Source of the DNA: Devosia limi DSM 17137
GTDB taxonomy: Bacteria; Pseudomonadota; Alphaproteobacteria; Rhizobiales; Devosiaceae
Length of the DNA: 64,000 nt
Direction: 5' to 3'
Assembly: GCF_900128975.1 (NCBI RefSeq)
Contig: NZ_FQVC01000005.1
Location: 124,001-188,000, forward strand
Shown here piece by piece: positions 27,366 through 38,278 of this stretch. The notes beneath the pieces were generated by a model. That model was not told the DNA's origin. It saw nothing but the letters and a program-made list of their open reading frames with translations, and made no database searches. Both the position numbers and the translations under genes were made by a program. Each line of letters starts with the position of its first letter. The stretch's first letter is position 1.

Positions 27366-27824
27366 TCAGGCCGCGATATCGGTCATGGCCACGCCATGGT
27401 CCATCAGCTTCTTGCGGGCCGCATTGACGGCATCGACGCTGAACTGGTCTTCGTGGCGCAGCACGATGGCTTCGCAGGTGAGCTCGGCGCGGCCATGCGC
27501 CACCAGCGTTTCAAAACCGTCGCTGACCGCTTCTTCCATCATCATGTCGGCCAGCAGGCGCTGGGCGCCGACACGGCGATGCTTGGTGCGGATCTTGGCG
27601 AGGCGGCTGGTCTTGCCGGCGGCAGCGGCCTTGAATTCCTCGGCCGCGATCAGCGCCGTCCAGAATTCGCGCTCGATGACGTCGTCCTGGGCAGCGCCGG
27701 CGATCTCGGCAATGCGCAGTTTGCAGTTGAAGGCGAGATCCTCGTAGCCCAGGCGCACGGCATTGGCCATGAGCTTGCGCAGCTTTTCGGGATCGGTGAA
27801 GGTCTGGGGGTCTGGAATGTTCAT
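27366..27824 (-). CDS. conserved hypothetical cytoplasmic protein
   Basis: 152 residues, no signal peptide or membrane segment, rich in helices and Ala/Arg/Glu. It begins PDPQTFTDPEKLRKLMANA and ends NAARKKLMDHGVAMTDIAA. I recall similar proteins in other Hyphomicrobiales but no named function. It stands downstream of dnaK on the same strand, with its own terminator. Confidence 0.65.
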   Translation of the reverse strand: MNIPDPQTFTDPEKLRKLMANAVRLGYEDLAFNCKLRIAEIAGAAQDDVIEREFWTALIAAEEFKAAAAGKTSRLAKIRTKHRRVGAQRLLADMMMEEAVSDGFETLVAHGRAELTCEAIVLRHEDQFSVDAVNAARKKLMDHGVAMTDIAA

Positions 27825-27960
27825 GGGCCATCATAGGCCATGGCGCGCCGGAAACCTAGGACAAAGGCGGCTCGCGACATTTACGCGCAAGTCAAGGCTG
27901 CCCGCCAAGGCTATGTCAGGCTCAACTACCCCGATACGATGCCTCCAAACCCTCCCCAAA

Positions 27961-28053
27961 CACCGCGCTGCCCACGGGCCTGACCCGTGGGCCATTCTCA
28001 GCGCGGCACATGCGTCGAGTGATCCCCGGGTCAAGCCCGGGGACAGCGCGGAG
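27961..28053. repeat. composite palindromic repeat, family B (copy 3)
   Basis: Left caccgcgctgccc with palindrome CCCACGGGcctgaCCCGTGGG; right palindrome CCCCGGGtcaagCCCGGGG followed by acagcgcgg. With the family C element after it, this fills the 477-base gap 27825-28301, where I see no gene. Confidence 0.7.
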
Positions 28054-28117
28054 GTTGTGGCGCGATCTGTGTAGGACGCGAGGGCCAAGATCTCTCCGCT
28101 GCAGTCTCAACCTCGGA

Positions 28118-28198
28118 GTCATTCCCGCGCAGGCGGGAATCCATTCTTGGTTCGCGCCTACCATCAAAAGAGTGGATTCCCGCCTGCGCGGGAATGAC
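28118..28198. repeat. palindromic repeat, family C (copy 2)
   Basis: The best-preserved family C element: gtcattcccgcgcaggcggg on the left, exact inverse on the right, about 40 bases between. The inner edges also pair (ccattctt / agagtgg). It lies downstream of dnaK. Confidence 0.75.
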
Positions 28199-28245
28199 CC
28201 GGTGACGAACCAGAAGCTTCCTCCCATGACCAAAAGCCCCACAAA

Positions 28246-28278
28246 CAAAAAAGGGCCCGGCTTGCGCCGGACCCCTTC
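28246..28278 (-). terminator. intrinsic terminator of dnaK
   Basis: GGGcCCGGC-ttgc-GCCGGaCCC stem with one mismatch, preceded by an A-run (28247-28252) that becomes a T-run on the minus strand, just past the dnaK stop. Confidence 0.8.
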
Positions 28279-28301
28279 AATCTGGTCAGCTCGGAACCGG
28301 C

Positions 28302-30215
<1,914 letters not shown>

Positions 30216-30331
30216 AACTCTTGCCTCTCTTTCAGCAAACCCGTTTGAAACCCCTCTTTCGAAGCAGTTCCGTGGCCGTTGCCGGCCGGGTTCCTTAGTC
30301 GTTGAATGTGCCCATCGCTGGGCCTGCGGGG

Positions 30332-30361
30332 TATATAGGGGGGGCGCTGATTGGCTTCAAG
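30332..30361 (-). promoter_or_regulatory. RpoH (sigma-32) promoter of dnaK
   Basis: Minus strand: CTTGAAG (30361-30355), 13 bases, CCCCTATATA (30341-30332). This is a close match to the sigma-32 consensus and leaves a 5' leader of about 110 bases. I saw no CIRCE inverted repeat here. Confidence 0.7.
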
Positions 30362-30475
30362 CGCACTCATCCCAGATTCAGGCGATTGGGCAGCGCTGAC
30401 AGAGGCCGTCCCCGGGCAAATCTCCGGTTGGGGCGGCCCGCCGACAGTTTCGGCGGACCGCGGACCGTTATGCCG

Positions 30476-30808
30476 CTACTCGCTCAGCGTATAGCTCGCC
30501 AGCGTGCAGATATCGATCTCGTTGACGATCAGCTCATTGCCTTCGCCGGTGATGAACTTGAAATCATACAGGCACTGGTCCGAACCATCGCCGATGGTGA
30601 CCGTGCCTTCCATGCCCGCTTCCAGCGTGCCGGTATCGCCCAGCAGGTCATCGCCCCAGTCGTTTTCGTTGCTGGGCGAGGTGTAGAAGAAGTGCAATGC
30701 CTGCGTGCTGTCATTGGTCAGCGTGAATTCCACGGTCTGCGCTGCTGCCGGAAGGGCAGTCATCAGCAGTGCCAGGGTGGCGAGGCCACTCAGAATAGAC
30801 TTGTTCAT
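30476..30808 (-). CDS. small secreted hypothetical protein
   Basis: 110 residues with a clear signal peptide (MNKSILSGLATLALLMTALP, cleavage after AAA-Q). The mature part is acidic, rich in beta-prone residues, with two Cys (in QCLYDF and DICTLAS) that could form a disulphide. Probably periplasmic. I know similar small secreted alphaproteobacterial proteins but no function. Stands alone between dnaK and pabBC. Confidence 0.65.
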   Translation of the reverse strand: MNKSILSGLATLALLMTALPAAAQTVEFTLTNDSTQALHFFYTSPSNENDWGDDLLGDTGTLEAGMEGTVTIGDGSDQCLYDFKFITGEGNELIVNEIDICTLASYTLSE

Positions 30809-30976
30809 CTTAAAGGATTTCCCTCATGCCGGTCGCGGATTCGCGGCCGGTAGCTGTATCTGCCAGATCGCTTCGATGTCGCCTAGGCCCGGCGCAACAC
30901 TGGCGGGGCTATATTTTGCCGACGGGCGCGCCCGTCAATCTTCCCAAATCCTTGACCCCGCTTTAGAACATCCCCC

Positions 30977-32764
30977 ATGTTCAGCGCCGGCACAGTCCTA
31001 CTCCACGACAATCTCGATCCGGCGGGTGACAACCTGCTATTCAGCCAGCCGCGCGAAGTCCTGGTCGCCCACAGCGCTGCCGAAGCCACCGTCGCCCTGG
31101 CCCGGCTCGAAGCCGCCCGCGAAGACGGGTTTTGGGCTGCCGGCTACCTCGCCTATGAGCTCGGCTTCCTCTTCGAGGAACGGCTGGCCCCGCTCCTGCC
31201 GGAGCGCAGCGCCACGCCCCTGCTCTGGCTCGGGCTCTATGATGCGCCCAGGCGCCTGAGTGCCGCCGAGGTCGACCAGCAGCTTGCAGCACATGCTGGT
31301 TCTGCCGGGCGGGCTGTCGCCATCACCCCCAGTGTCGAGCTGCCCGCCTATCGGGTCGCCTTCGATCAGGTCAAAAGCCTGATCGCCGCTGGCGATACCT
31401 ATCAGGTCAACCTCACCTTCAAGGCCCGCTTCCAGCTCGAGGGCGATTCCTTGGCGCTTTATCGCGATCTCGTCGCCAGGCAGCCGGTGGCCTATGGCGC
31501 CTATCTCGATACCGGCACCCATGTCGTGCTGTCGCGTTCGCCCGAACTGTTTGTCCGCAATCGCGGCGGTGAGCTCTCGGCCCGCCCGATGAAGGGCACC
31601 CTCAAGCGCGGCCGCTCCCTCGCCGAAGATGCCGCCGGCCGGGCCGCACTGGCCGGCGACGACAAGAACCGCGCCGAAAACCTGATGATCGTCGACCTGC
31701 TGCGCAACGATCTCGGCCGCATCGCCGAGATCGGCTCGGTCAAGGTCACCGATCTCTTCACCGTCGAAACCTACCGGACCCTGCACACCATGACGACGGG
31801 CATCAAGGCCCGCCTGCGCGCCGGGGTCTCGACCACCGCCATCCTGGAAAACCTCTTCCCTTGCGGCTCCATCACCGGCGCCCCAAAGCTGCGCGCCATG
31901 CAAATCATCCGGGATGTCGAGGCCGGTCCGCGCGGGCTCTATACCGGCTCGATCGGCTGGTTCGCCCCCAATGGCGATCTCACCCTCAACGTCGCCATCC
32001 GCACCGCAGTGATCGATCGCGCCGGCCATGGCGAAATCGGCATTGGCGGAGGTATTGTCGCCGATAGTGTCGCCGAAGATGAATATCGCGAGGCCCTGCT
32101 CAAAATGGCGTTCTTTTCCGACAAGGCCCAGCCGGTCACCCTGATCGAAACCCTGCTCTGGGATCCCGACAGGGGCTATGTGCTGCTCGAGCGGCATCTG
32201 GCCCGTCTGGAGGCCTCCGCCCGCTACTTCCAGCTCACCAGCGAAACCAGCAATACCAGCAAGCTATCCAGCATGCTGGCTGCCGAAGCGGCCAATTTCG
32301 GCGATGAAGCGATGCGGGTGCGGCTGACGCTCGATGCCCATGGCCCCCACATCACCGCCACCCAGCTGCCCCCCAATCCCGAGATTTTCCGCTTCGTCAT
32401 CGCCCCGGAGCGCCTGGATTCCCAAAGCCTCTGGCTGGCCCACAAAACCACCAATCGCGCCTTTTACGACGAGCCGCGCCAGCGCGCCGCCGCCGCCCAT
32501 GGCGTCGATGAAGTGGTATTTCTCAACGAAAACAACGAATTGACCGAAGGCTCGATCACCTCCCTGTTCGTCGAGCGCCACGGCAAGCTGCTGACCCCGC
32601 CCCTCTCGGCCGGCCTCCTGCCCGGCACCCTGCGCGCCGAACTGCTCGCCAATGGCCAGGCCGAGGAACAGACACTGACCCTTGCCGATCTCGCCACGGC
32701 CGATGCCATCTGGCTGGGCAATTCCGTCCGCGGCCTGCTCCGCGCCGAATGGGTAAAACTCTGA
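30977..32764 (+). CDS. pabB: aminodeoxychorismate synthase component I fused to aminodeoxychorismate lyase (PabB-PabC)
   Basis: Makes p-aminobenzoate for folate. 595 residues. The first about 390 are PabB, with chorismate-binding blocks ARPMKGTLKRGRSL, ENLMIVDLLRNDLGRI, and FPCGSITGAPKLRAMQII. The rest is a class IV PLP aminotransferase-fold lyase (RHLARLEASARYF, then NENNELTEGSITSLF and PLSAGLLPGTLR). No glutaminase (PabA) is encoded here, so ammonia supply must come from elsewhere. pncA follows 21 bases later. Confidence 0.92.
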   Translation: MFSAGTVLLHDNLDPAGDNLLFSQPREVLVAHSAAEATVALARLEAAREDGFWAAGYLAYELGFLFEERLAPLLPERSATPLLWLGLYDAPRRLSAAEVDQQLAAHAGSAGRAVAITPSVELPAYRVAFDQVKSLIAAGDTYQVNLTFKARFQLEGDSLALYRDLVARQPVAYGAYLDTGTHVVLSRSPELFVRNRGGELSARPMKGTLKRGRSLAEDAAGRAALAGDDKNRAENLMIVDLLRNDLGRIAEIGSVKVTDLFTVETYRTLHTMTTGIKARLRAGVSTTAILENLFPCGSITGAPKLRAMQIIRDVEAGPRGLYTGSIGWFAPNGDLTLNVAIRTAVIDRAGHGEIGIGGGIVADSVAEDEYREALLKMAFFSDKAQPVTLIETLLWDPDRGYVLLERHLARLEASARYFQLTSETSNTSKLSSMLAAEAANFGDEAMRVRLTLDAHGPHITATQLPPNPEIFRFVIAPERLDSQSLWLAHKTTNRAFYDEPRQRAAAAHGVDEVVFLNENNELTEGSITSLFVERHGKLLTPPLSAGLLPGTLRAELLANGQAEEQTLTLADLATADAIWLGNSVRGLLRAEWVKL

Positions 32765-32785
32765 TCTTAAAAGGACTTTCAGACC

Positions 32786-33424
32786 ATGGCCGCCATCACC
32801 ATCGCCCCCAATGACGTCCTGATCGTCGTCGACATGCAATACGATTTCCTGCCCGGCGGCAGCCTGGCCGTCGCCGATGGCGACGCCATCGTGCCGCTGA
32901 TCAACAATCTGGCCAGGCGCTTCAGCCATGTCGTGCTAACCCAGGACTGGCACCCGGCAGACCATATTTCCTTTGCCAGCCAACATGTTGGCAAGGCCCC
33001 GTTCGAAACCGTCGAGCTCGATTACGGCATCCAGGTGCTCTGGCCCGACCATTGCGTCTGGTCCAGCCACGGCGCCGAGATCACCGCCGATCTCGACATC
33101 CCCCATGCCCAATTGGTCCTGCGCAAGGGCTACAACCGGGCGATTGATAGCTATTCCGGCTTCCAGGAAGCCGACCGCCAGACCCCCACCGGGTTGACCG
33201 GTTATCTCGGCGAGCGCGACCTTGGCCGGGTCTATGTTGTTGGCCTGGCTACCGATTTCTGCGTTGGCTGGACCGCCATCGACGCGGCTGCCGCCGGCTT
33301 CGACGTCACCGTTATCGACGATGCCACCCGCGGCATCGACACTGCCGGCTCCCTTGCCAAAGCCTGGGCCGCCATGGCCGAAGCCGGCGTCGAGCGCATC
33401 CAGAGCCAGGACATCCTGGACTAG
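32786..33424 (+). CDS. pncA: nicotinamidase (pyrazinamidase)
   Basis: Hydrolyses nicotinamide to nicotinate in NAD salvage. 212 residues with the catalytic triad: Asp16 in VVDMQYDFLPGG, Lys in VLRKGYNRAIDSYSGF, and Cys in GLATDFCVGWTAIDA. Metal ligands are in DWHPADHISF. Short distance to pabBC suggests one transcript. Confidence 0.95.
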   Translation: MAAITIAPNDVLIVVDMQYDFLPGGSLAVADGDAIVPLINNLARRFSHVVLTQDWHPADHISFASQHVGKAPFETVELDYGIQVLWPDHCVWSSHGAEITADLDIPHAQLVLRKGYNRAIDSYSGFQEADRQTPTGLTGYLGERDLGRVYVVGLATDFCVGWTAIDAAAAGFDVTVIDDATRGIDTAGSLAKAWAAMAEAGVERIQSQDILD

Positions 33425-33426
33425 AA

Positions 33427-33454
33427 ACGAAAAATCCCCGCTTGCGCGGGGATT
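33427..33454 (-). terminator. intrinsic terminator of grpE, overlapping a parS-like site
   Basis: AATCCCCGC-ttgc-GCGGGGATT (33433-33454). The minus-strand product would end in a T-run (A-run at 33430-33434), so it serves grpE. It also follows pncA. Its last four bases, GATT, are the start of parS-like site 4. Confidence 0.8.
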
Positions 33455-33464
33455 CACGTGAAAC
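33451..33464 (+). other. parS-like site 4 (GATTCACGTGAAAC)
   Basis: Exact 14-mer between the convergent pncA and grpE genes, sharing its first four bases with the terminator stem. Confidence 0.7.
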
Positions 33465-33492
33465 GTTGTCGATCCCGACCAAGCACCTTTGC

Positions 33493-33552
33493 TTGGTCTA
33501 GACGCTTGACTGGTCTCGATCAGACGTTTGTCTGGTCTCGATCAGACGCTTT
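33493..33552. repeat. short tandem repeat at the 3' end of grpE
   Basis: The 16-mer tggtctcgatcagacg occurs at 33511-33526 and 33533-33548, with a partial third copy (ttggtctagacgcttgac) from 33493. The last unit contains the final grpE codons and stop, suggesting local duplication of the gene's tail. A hairpin CCAAGC-acctt-GCTTGG-type stem at 33479-33496 precedes it. Confidence 0.7.
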
Positions 33553-34120
33553 TGTCGATCGCTACGTCGGGCGCCTGGGTTGGGCCGCCCTTGGCGACGC
33601 CGACCATGGCCGGGCGCAGCACGCGGTCGCCAATGGCGTAACCGGTCTGCACCACCTGCACGACCGTGCCTTCCGGCCGGGTGGGATCGGGCACTTCAAA
33701 CATGGCCTGGTGGCGGTGCGGATCGAACTTCTGGCCCTCGGCCTCGATTGGCTTGACGCCGTGCTTGGCCAGCAGGCGCTGCATTTCGCGCTCGGTCATT
33801 TCGATGCCCTCGATCAGCGAGGTGGTCGTGGCATCGGCATTTTCGCGGGCATCGGCCGGCAACACCATCAGAGCCCGGCTCAGGGCATCGGTGGCGCTCA
33901 GCATGTCGCGGGCAAAGCCGGAAATCGCATAGCTGCGGGTGTCGGCGACTTCACGTTCGGTGCGCTTGCGCAGGTTTTCCATTTCGGCAACCGTACGCAG
34001 CACCCGGTCCTTGAGTTCGGCGTTCTCGGCACGCAGCGCTTCCACCGGGTCGATCACCGGCTCTGCTGCGGCAATATCGATCTCGGGGGTCTCGTCCTGC
34101 GAGGCGTTCTCGTCGCTCAT
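33542..34120 (-). CDS. grpE: nucleotide exchange factor GrpE
   Basis: Releases ADP from DnaK. 192 residues: an acidic N-terminus, a long coiled-coil helix (about 28-70, [25 protein letters not shown]), then the beta domain [27 protein letters not shown] with [20 protein letters not shown]. Start ATG 34120. It follows hrcA on the same strand. Confidence 0.96.
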   Translation of the reverse strand: MSDENASQDETPEIDIAAAEPVIDPVEALRAENAELKDRVLRTVAEMENLRKRTEREVADTRSYAISGFARDMLSATDALSRALMVLPADARENADATTTSLIEGIEMTEREMQRLLAKHGVKPIEAEGQKFDPHRHQAMFEVPDPTRPEGTVVQVVQTGYAIGDRVLRPAMVGVAKGGPTQAPDVAIDKSV

Positions 34121-34219
34121 CTTTGCTACTTCCGTAATGATACTGGTTTTGTCCCCGCATATCGGCCAATGCGGGGGGGATTTCAAGCCTGCCCGGTGCC
34201 GGGCGGGCATGCACAGGGT

Positions 34220-35302
34220 TCAGCGCCCGCGCTTGCGCGCCATCATCGCGGTGATGACATTGGCAGTATAGTCCACCACCGGCACGATCCGGGCGTAGTT
34301 CAGCCGCGTCGGCCCGATCACCCCCAGCACGCCGACGACCTTGTCATTGGCATCCTTGTAGGGAGAGAGGATGACCGATGAGCCTGAGAGCGAAAACAGC
34401 TTGTTTTCGGAGCCGATAAAGATGCGCACGCCCTGGGCTTTTTCCGCATCGCCGAGCAGGTCGATCAGCCCGTCCTTGCTCTCCAGCTCGTCGAACAGCT
34501 GACGCATCCGCATCAGGTCGTCGGAGGCCATCGTGTCATTGATCAGGTTGGCTCGGCCGCGCACGATCACCGTCGGCTGGCTTGAGGCCGAAGGCTGCGA
34601 CAAGGTGGCAATTCCGGCATCAACGAGCTTTTGCGTCAATTCGTCCAGCTCGGCCCGCTGCTCGGCCCGCTGCGCTGCCAGCACCTTTCGGGCTTCGGCA
34701 ATGGTGCGGCCGATGACGTGATGGGCCAGGTAATTGCTCGCCTGCTGCAGCGTGCTGGCGGTGAGGCCCGCCGGCAAAGCCAGGATGCGATTCTCCACCT
34801 GCCCGTCTTCGCCGACCAGGATCGCCATGGCCCGATTGGCGTCGAGCCGCACAAATTCGATATGGCGCATGACCATGTCGGCCTTGGCGGCAATCACCAC
34901 CCCGGCGCCCTGGCTGAGCCCGGACAGCAGCTGGCTGGCTTCGGTGAGGAGATCCTCGACCTGGCCCTGCCGTGCCTGGCCTTCGATATTGTTGGCGATC
35001 TGCTGGCGCTCGCGTTCATCGACGGCCCCCACTTCGAGCATCGCGTCGACGAAGAACCGCAAGCCCTCTTGTGTCGGCGCGCGGCCGGCCGAGGTGTGCG
35101 GCGCCGCGATCAGGCCGAGATCTTCGAGATCGGCCATCACATTGCGCACCGAGGCGGGCGATAGCCCCACCTCAAGCATGCGTGACAGATCGCGCGACCC
35201 CACCGGCATGCCGGTATCGAGGTAGCGTTGCACGATCTTCTTGAAAATGTCCTGGCTACGGGTGTTGAGCACGGCCAGGAAGTCTTCGGGAGGCTTGGAC
35301 AT
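34220..35302 (-). CDS. hrcA: heat-inducible transcription repressor HrcA
   Basis: Repressor of chaperone genes through CIRCE elements. 360 residues with an N-terminal winged helix (IVQRYLDTGMPVGSRDLSRML, then SPASVRNVMADLEDLGLI) and the family's C-terminal IFIGSENKLFSLSGSSVILSPY block. It is upstream of grpE (99 bases) and divergent from rph, the usual order. No CIRCE was seen in this window, so its targets (typically groESL) lie elsewhere. Confidence 0.95.
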   Translation of the reverse strand: MSKPPEDFLAVLNTRSQDIFKKIVQRYLDTGMPVGSRDLSRMLEVGLSPASVRNVMADLEDLGLIAAPHTSAGRAPTQEGLRFFVDAMLEVGAVDERERQQIANNIEGQARQGQVEDLLTEASQLLSGLSQGAGVVIAAKADMVMRHIEFVRLDANRAMAILVGEDGQVENRILALPAGLTASTLQQASNYLAHHVIGRTIAEARKVLAAQRAEQRAELDELTQKLVDAGIATLSQPSASSQPTVIVRGRANLINDTMASDDLMRMRQLFDELESKDGLIDLLGDAEKAQGVRIFIGSENKLFSLSGSSVILSPYKDANDKVVGVLGVIGPTRLNYARIVPVVDYTANVITAMMARKRGR

Positions 35303-35453
35303 GAGACTAGATAAAATCTTCCGCTTTAACCCTGGTCAGTCATTTAAGCGGTTTGTGACCGCGCGCCAAGCGCCGGGCGCTTGTGAGGGCTGCCAAGGAG
35401 GGTTAAGAGGCGGTTAATGGGATTTTTCCCGACCCCTTTGAGGTGATTTGCCG

Positions 35454-36170
35454 ATGCGGCCTTCCGGACGTGAACCCAACCAGATGCGCGCAGTGACGAT
35501 TGAGCGCAATGTCGCGATGAAGGCGGAAGGGTCGTGCCTGGTCTCGTTCGGCAATACCAAGGTGCTGGTAACGGCATCGGTTGAAACCAGCCTGCCCGGC
35601 TGGCTGCGCGGCAAGGGCCAGGGCTGGGTCACCGCCGAATATGGCATGCTGCCCCGCGCCACCGGCAGCCGCACCCGACGCGAAGCCACGGCCGGCAAGC
35701 AGTCGGGCCGTACCCAGGAAATCCAGCGCCTGATCGGCCGCTCGCTGCGCGCCATCGTCGACCTGCAGCTTTTGGGTGAAAATCAGATCACCATCGACTG
35801 CGACGTGCTCGAGGCCGATGGCGGGACCCGAACCGCCTCGATCACCGGCGCCTATGTCGCGCTGGCCGATGCCATTGCCTGGATGGACGAGCGCAAGCTG
35901 ACCAAGGGCAAGGCGCTGCGCGACTCGGTCGCTGCGGTCTCCTGCGGCATCTATCGCGGCGCTCCGGTGCTCGATCTCGACTATCTCGAAGACGTCGAAG
36001 CCCATACCGACGCCAATTTCGTCATGACCGGCACCGGCAAGTTCGTGGAAATTCAGGGCACCGCCGAACAGGCCCCCTTCAGCCGCGACGAGCTCGATGC
36101 GTTGATGGCGCTGGCCGAACAGGGCATTGGCGAGTTGAGCCTGCTGCAACAGACGGCGCTTTCCGCATGA
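35454..36170 (+). CDS. rph: ribonuclease PH
   Basis: Phosphorolytic 3'-5' exoribonuclease for tRNA 3' trimming. 238 residues: [36 protein letters not shown] (phosphate/RNA-binding), [25 protein letters not shown] 35454 follows an AGGTGA site. The TGA overlaps the start of a small ORF (ATGA), the first link of a coupled rph-sORF-rdgB-hemW operon. Confidence 0.96.
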   Translation: MRPSGREPNQMRAVTIERNVAMKAEGSCLVSFGNTKVLVTASVETSLPGWLRGKGQGWVTAEYGMLPRATGSRTRREATAGKQSGRTQEIQRLIGRSLRAIVDLQLLGENQITIDCDVLEADGGTRTASITGAYVALADAIAWMDERKLTKGKALRDSVAAVSCGIYRGAPVLDLDYLEDVEAHTDANFVMTGTGKFVEIQGTAEQAPFSRDELDALMALAEQGIGELSLLQQTALSA

Positions 36171-36337
36171 GGTTTCTATTCCGCAATAAACCCGCCGCGC
36201 CCCAGCCCGCGTCCCGCCGGCCTGAGGCAGTTCGGCCGACAATTGCAGCCAATTGCGCGCTTTGGCACGATATTGCCCGGGCGCTCGATCAGTCCCAGCG
36301 CCCATCCGAACGCAAGACTCGCGGAGGCCAACGATGA
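36167..36337 (+). CDS. putative 56-residue small protein coupled between rph and rdgB
   Basis: An open frame of 56 codons fills the rph-rdgB gap exactly. Its ATG overlaps the rph stop (ATGA at 36167-36170) and its TGA overlaps the rdgB start (ATGA at 36334-36337). The product is basic and proline-rich at first ([19 protein letters not shown]), then has a short amphipathic stretch [14 protein letters not shown]. No membrane segment. Double stop/start overlap is the main evidence; no family recognised. Confidence 0.5.
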   Translation: MRFLFRNKPAAPQPASRRPEAVRPTIAANCALWHDIARALDQSQRPSERKTRGGQR

Positions 36338-36981
36338 CCCCATCCTTGCGCCTGCGCGACGGCGACCGGCTGGTTCTGGCCTCGCACAATGCTGGCAAGC
36401 TGCGCGAATTCCAGGAACTGTTCGCGCCCTTCGGTCTAGAGATCGTCTCGGCCGGCGAGCTTGACCTGTCTGAGCCCGATGAGACCGGCACCACTTTTGC
36501 CGAAAACGCCCGCATCAAGGCGCATGCTGCAGCCTCGGCTTCGGGCATGCTGGCGCTATCGGATGATTCGGGGCTGTGTGTTGATGCACTGGGCGGCAAG
36601 CCCGGGGTCTATACGGCCAATTGGGCTGGCCCCGACAAGGACTTCACCCATGGCATGAAGCGGGTCGAAGACGCGCTGCAGGCCGCCAATGCGACGACGC
36701 CCGGCCAGCGCCGTGGCTCGTTCAATGCCACGCTTTGCCTCGCCCATCCCGATGGCCGCGACTGGCTGTTCGAGGGCAAGGTCGAGGGCACGCTGGTCTG
36801 GCCGCCGCGTGGCGATATCGGTTTCGGTTTCGATCCGGTGTTCATGCCCGATGGCTACGACATTACGTTTGGCCAGATGCCAAGCGCCATGAAACACAGC
36901 TGGGCCCCGGGCGAGATGGGCCTTAGCCATCGCGCCCGGGCCTTTGCAAAATTTGTCGAGGGCGCAATTGAGCGGCAATGA
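36334..36981 (+). CDS. rdgB: XTP/dITP diphosphatase (RdgB/HAM1 family)
   Basis: House-cleaning enzyme that hydrolyses deaminated purine nucleotides. 215 residues: [16 protein letters not shown] at the start, [35 protein letters not shown], and the end [23 protein letters not shown] 36334 with GGAGG nine bases upstream; overlaps the small ORF before it and hemW after it. Confidence 0.96.
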   Translation: MTPSLRLRDGDRLVLASHNAGKLREFQELFAPFGLEIVSAGELDLSEPDETGTTFAENARIKAHAAASASGMLALSDDSGLCVDALGGKPGVYTANWAGPDKDFTHGMKRVEDALQAANATTPGQRRGSFNATLCLAHPDGRDWLFEGKVEGTLVWPPRGDIGFGFDPVFMPDGYDITFGQMPSAMKHSWAPGEMGLSHRARAFAKFVEGAIERQ

Positions 36982-38119
36982 TCTGTTCGGGGTCTATGTG
37001 CATTGGCCCTTCTGTGCCTCCAAATGCCCCTATTGCGATTTCAATTCGCACGTCCATCGCGGTGCGTTCGATGAGGAAAGCTATGTCGAGGCTTATGAGC
37101 GAGAGATCGCTCATGCGGCCAGCCTTGCTCCGGGCCGCGTCGTGCAGTCGATCTTTTTCGGCGGTGGTACCCCATCGCTGATGAGCCCCTGGGCGGTCGA
37201 GCGCATCATCGACGCCATCGCCAGGCACTGGACGGTGGAGACCCGCGCCGAAATCACGCTGGAGGCCAATCCGACCAGCGTCGAAGTCGAACGCTTCAAG
37301 GGTTTCCGTGGCGCCGGGGTCAATCGCGTTTCGCTGGGCGTGCAATCCCTGCGCGAAAAGCCGCTGGCCGAACTTGGGCGCCGCCACTCGGTCGAGGAAG
37401 CGGTTGCCGCCGTGCGCATTGCCCAGTCGGTATTCGAGCGCTCGAGCTTTGATCTGATCTATGCCCGCCCGCACCAGACGCTGGAAGACTGGGAAGACGA
37501 ACTCAAGGAAGCCCTGTGGCTGGCCAAGGGCCATATCTCGCTCTACCAGCTGACCATCGAGCAGGGCACGCGCTATTTCGATCTGCATCAGGCTGGCAAG
37601 CTCAAGATGCCGGACGAAGACCTGGCCGCCGATTTCTACGAGATGACGCAGGAACTGACCGCCCAGGCCGGCATGCCCGCCTACGAGATTTCCAACCATG
37701 CCCGCCCCGGCCAGGAGAGCCAGCACAACCTGCTCTATTGGCGCTATGGCGAATATGCCGGCATCGGCCCGGGCGCCCATGGCCGCCTGCTGATCAACAA
37801 CCAGCGCCACGCCACCGCCGCCGAATTGCTGCCCTTCGACTGGCAGAAAAAGGTCGTGGCCCAGGGCCATGGCATGGTGGTGGATGACGTTCTGACCTGG
37901 GAAGAACAGGGCGACGAATTCCTCGTCATGGGCCTGCGCCTGCGCGAAGGCATCTCGCCCCAGCGCTTCACTGCCCTCAGCGGTCGCAAGATCAACCAGC
38001 GCCAGATCGACGATCTCAAGGGCTATGGCTTTGTCGAGACGCTGCCCAACGGCAATATCCGCGTCACCGATCGCGGCTGGCCGGTCCTGGACGCGGTGGT
38101 GGCCGATCTCGCCGCCTGA
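36968..38119 (+). CDS. hemW: heme chaperone HemW (radical SAM, coproporphyrinogen-oxidase-like)
   Basis: 383 residues with radical-SAM cluster motif C-x3-C-x2-C in [51 protein letters not shown] and [11 protein letters not shown]. HemW binds heme and hands it to target proteins; it is often misnamed hemN. I choose a TTG start at 36968 (GAGGG six bases before), overlapping the rdgB end; TTGs at 36944 and 36953 are alternatives. Confidence 0.9.
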   Translation: MSGNDLFGVYVHWPFCASKCPYCDFNSHVHRGAFDEESYVEAYEREIAHAASLAPGRVVQSIFFGGGTPSLMSPWAVERIIDAIARHWTVETRAEITLEANPTSVEVERFKGFRGAGVNRVSLGVQSLREKPLAELGRRHSVEEAVAAVRIAQSVFERSSFDLIYARPHQTLEDWEDELKEALWLAKGHISLYQLTIEQGTRYFDLHQAGKLKMPDEDLAADFYEMTQELTAQAGMPAYEISNHARPGQESQHNLLYWRYGEYAGIGPGAHGRLLINNQRHATAAELLPFDWQKKVVAQGHGMVVDDVLTWEEQGDEFLVMGLRLREGISPQRFTALSGRKINQRQIDDLKGYGFVETLPNGNIRVTDRGWPVLDAVVADLAA

Positions 38120-38148
38120 GCACTGTCGGTTGCCGGGTCCTAATTGAC

Positions 38149-38254
38149 CCCACCCACCACGCTGCCCACGGACTTGATCCGTGGGCCTCTCTCCCCCTGC
38201 ATGCGCTGCCAATGACCCGCGGATCAAGTCCGCGGGCAGCGCCGTGCGGTGGGG
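38149..38254. repeat. composite palindromic repeat, family B (copy 4)
   Basis: The best-preserved family B element: cccacccaccacgctgccc at the left, ggcagcgccgtgcggtgggg at the right (terminal inverted repeat), with palindromes CCCACGGacttgatCCGTGGG and CCCGCGGatcaagtCCGCGGG inside. It lies between the convergent hemW and LpoA-like genes. Confidence 0.75.
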
Positions 38255-38278
38255 TGAAACTGCACGACGCCAAAAGAA

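Noticed and set aside
34220-35453. CIRCE element for HrcA autoregulation
   Set aside because: I looked for TTAGCACTC-N9-GAGTGCTAA upstream of hrcA, grpE and dnaK and saw none.
36923-38227. A 434-codon minus-strand frame opposite hemW
   Set aside because: Antisense shadow that runs into a repeat; hemW is the real gene.
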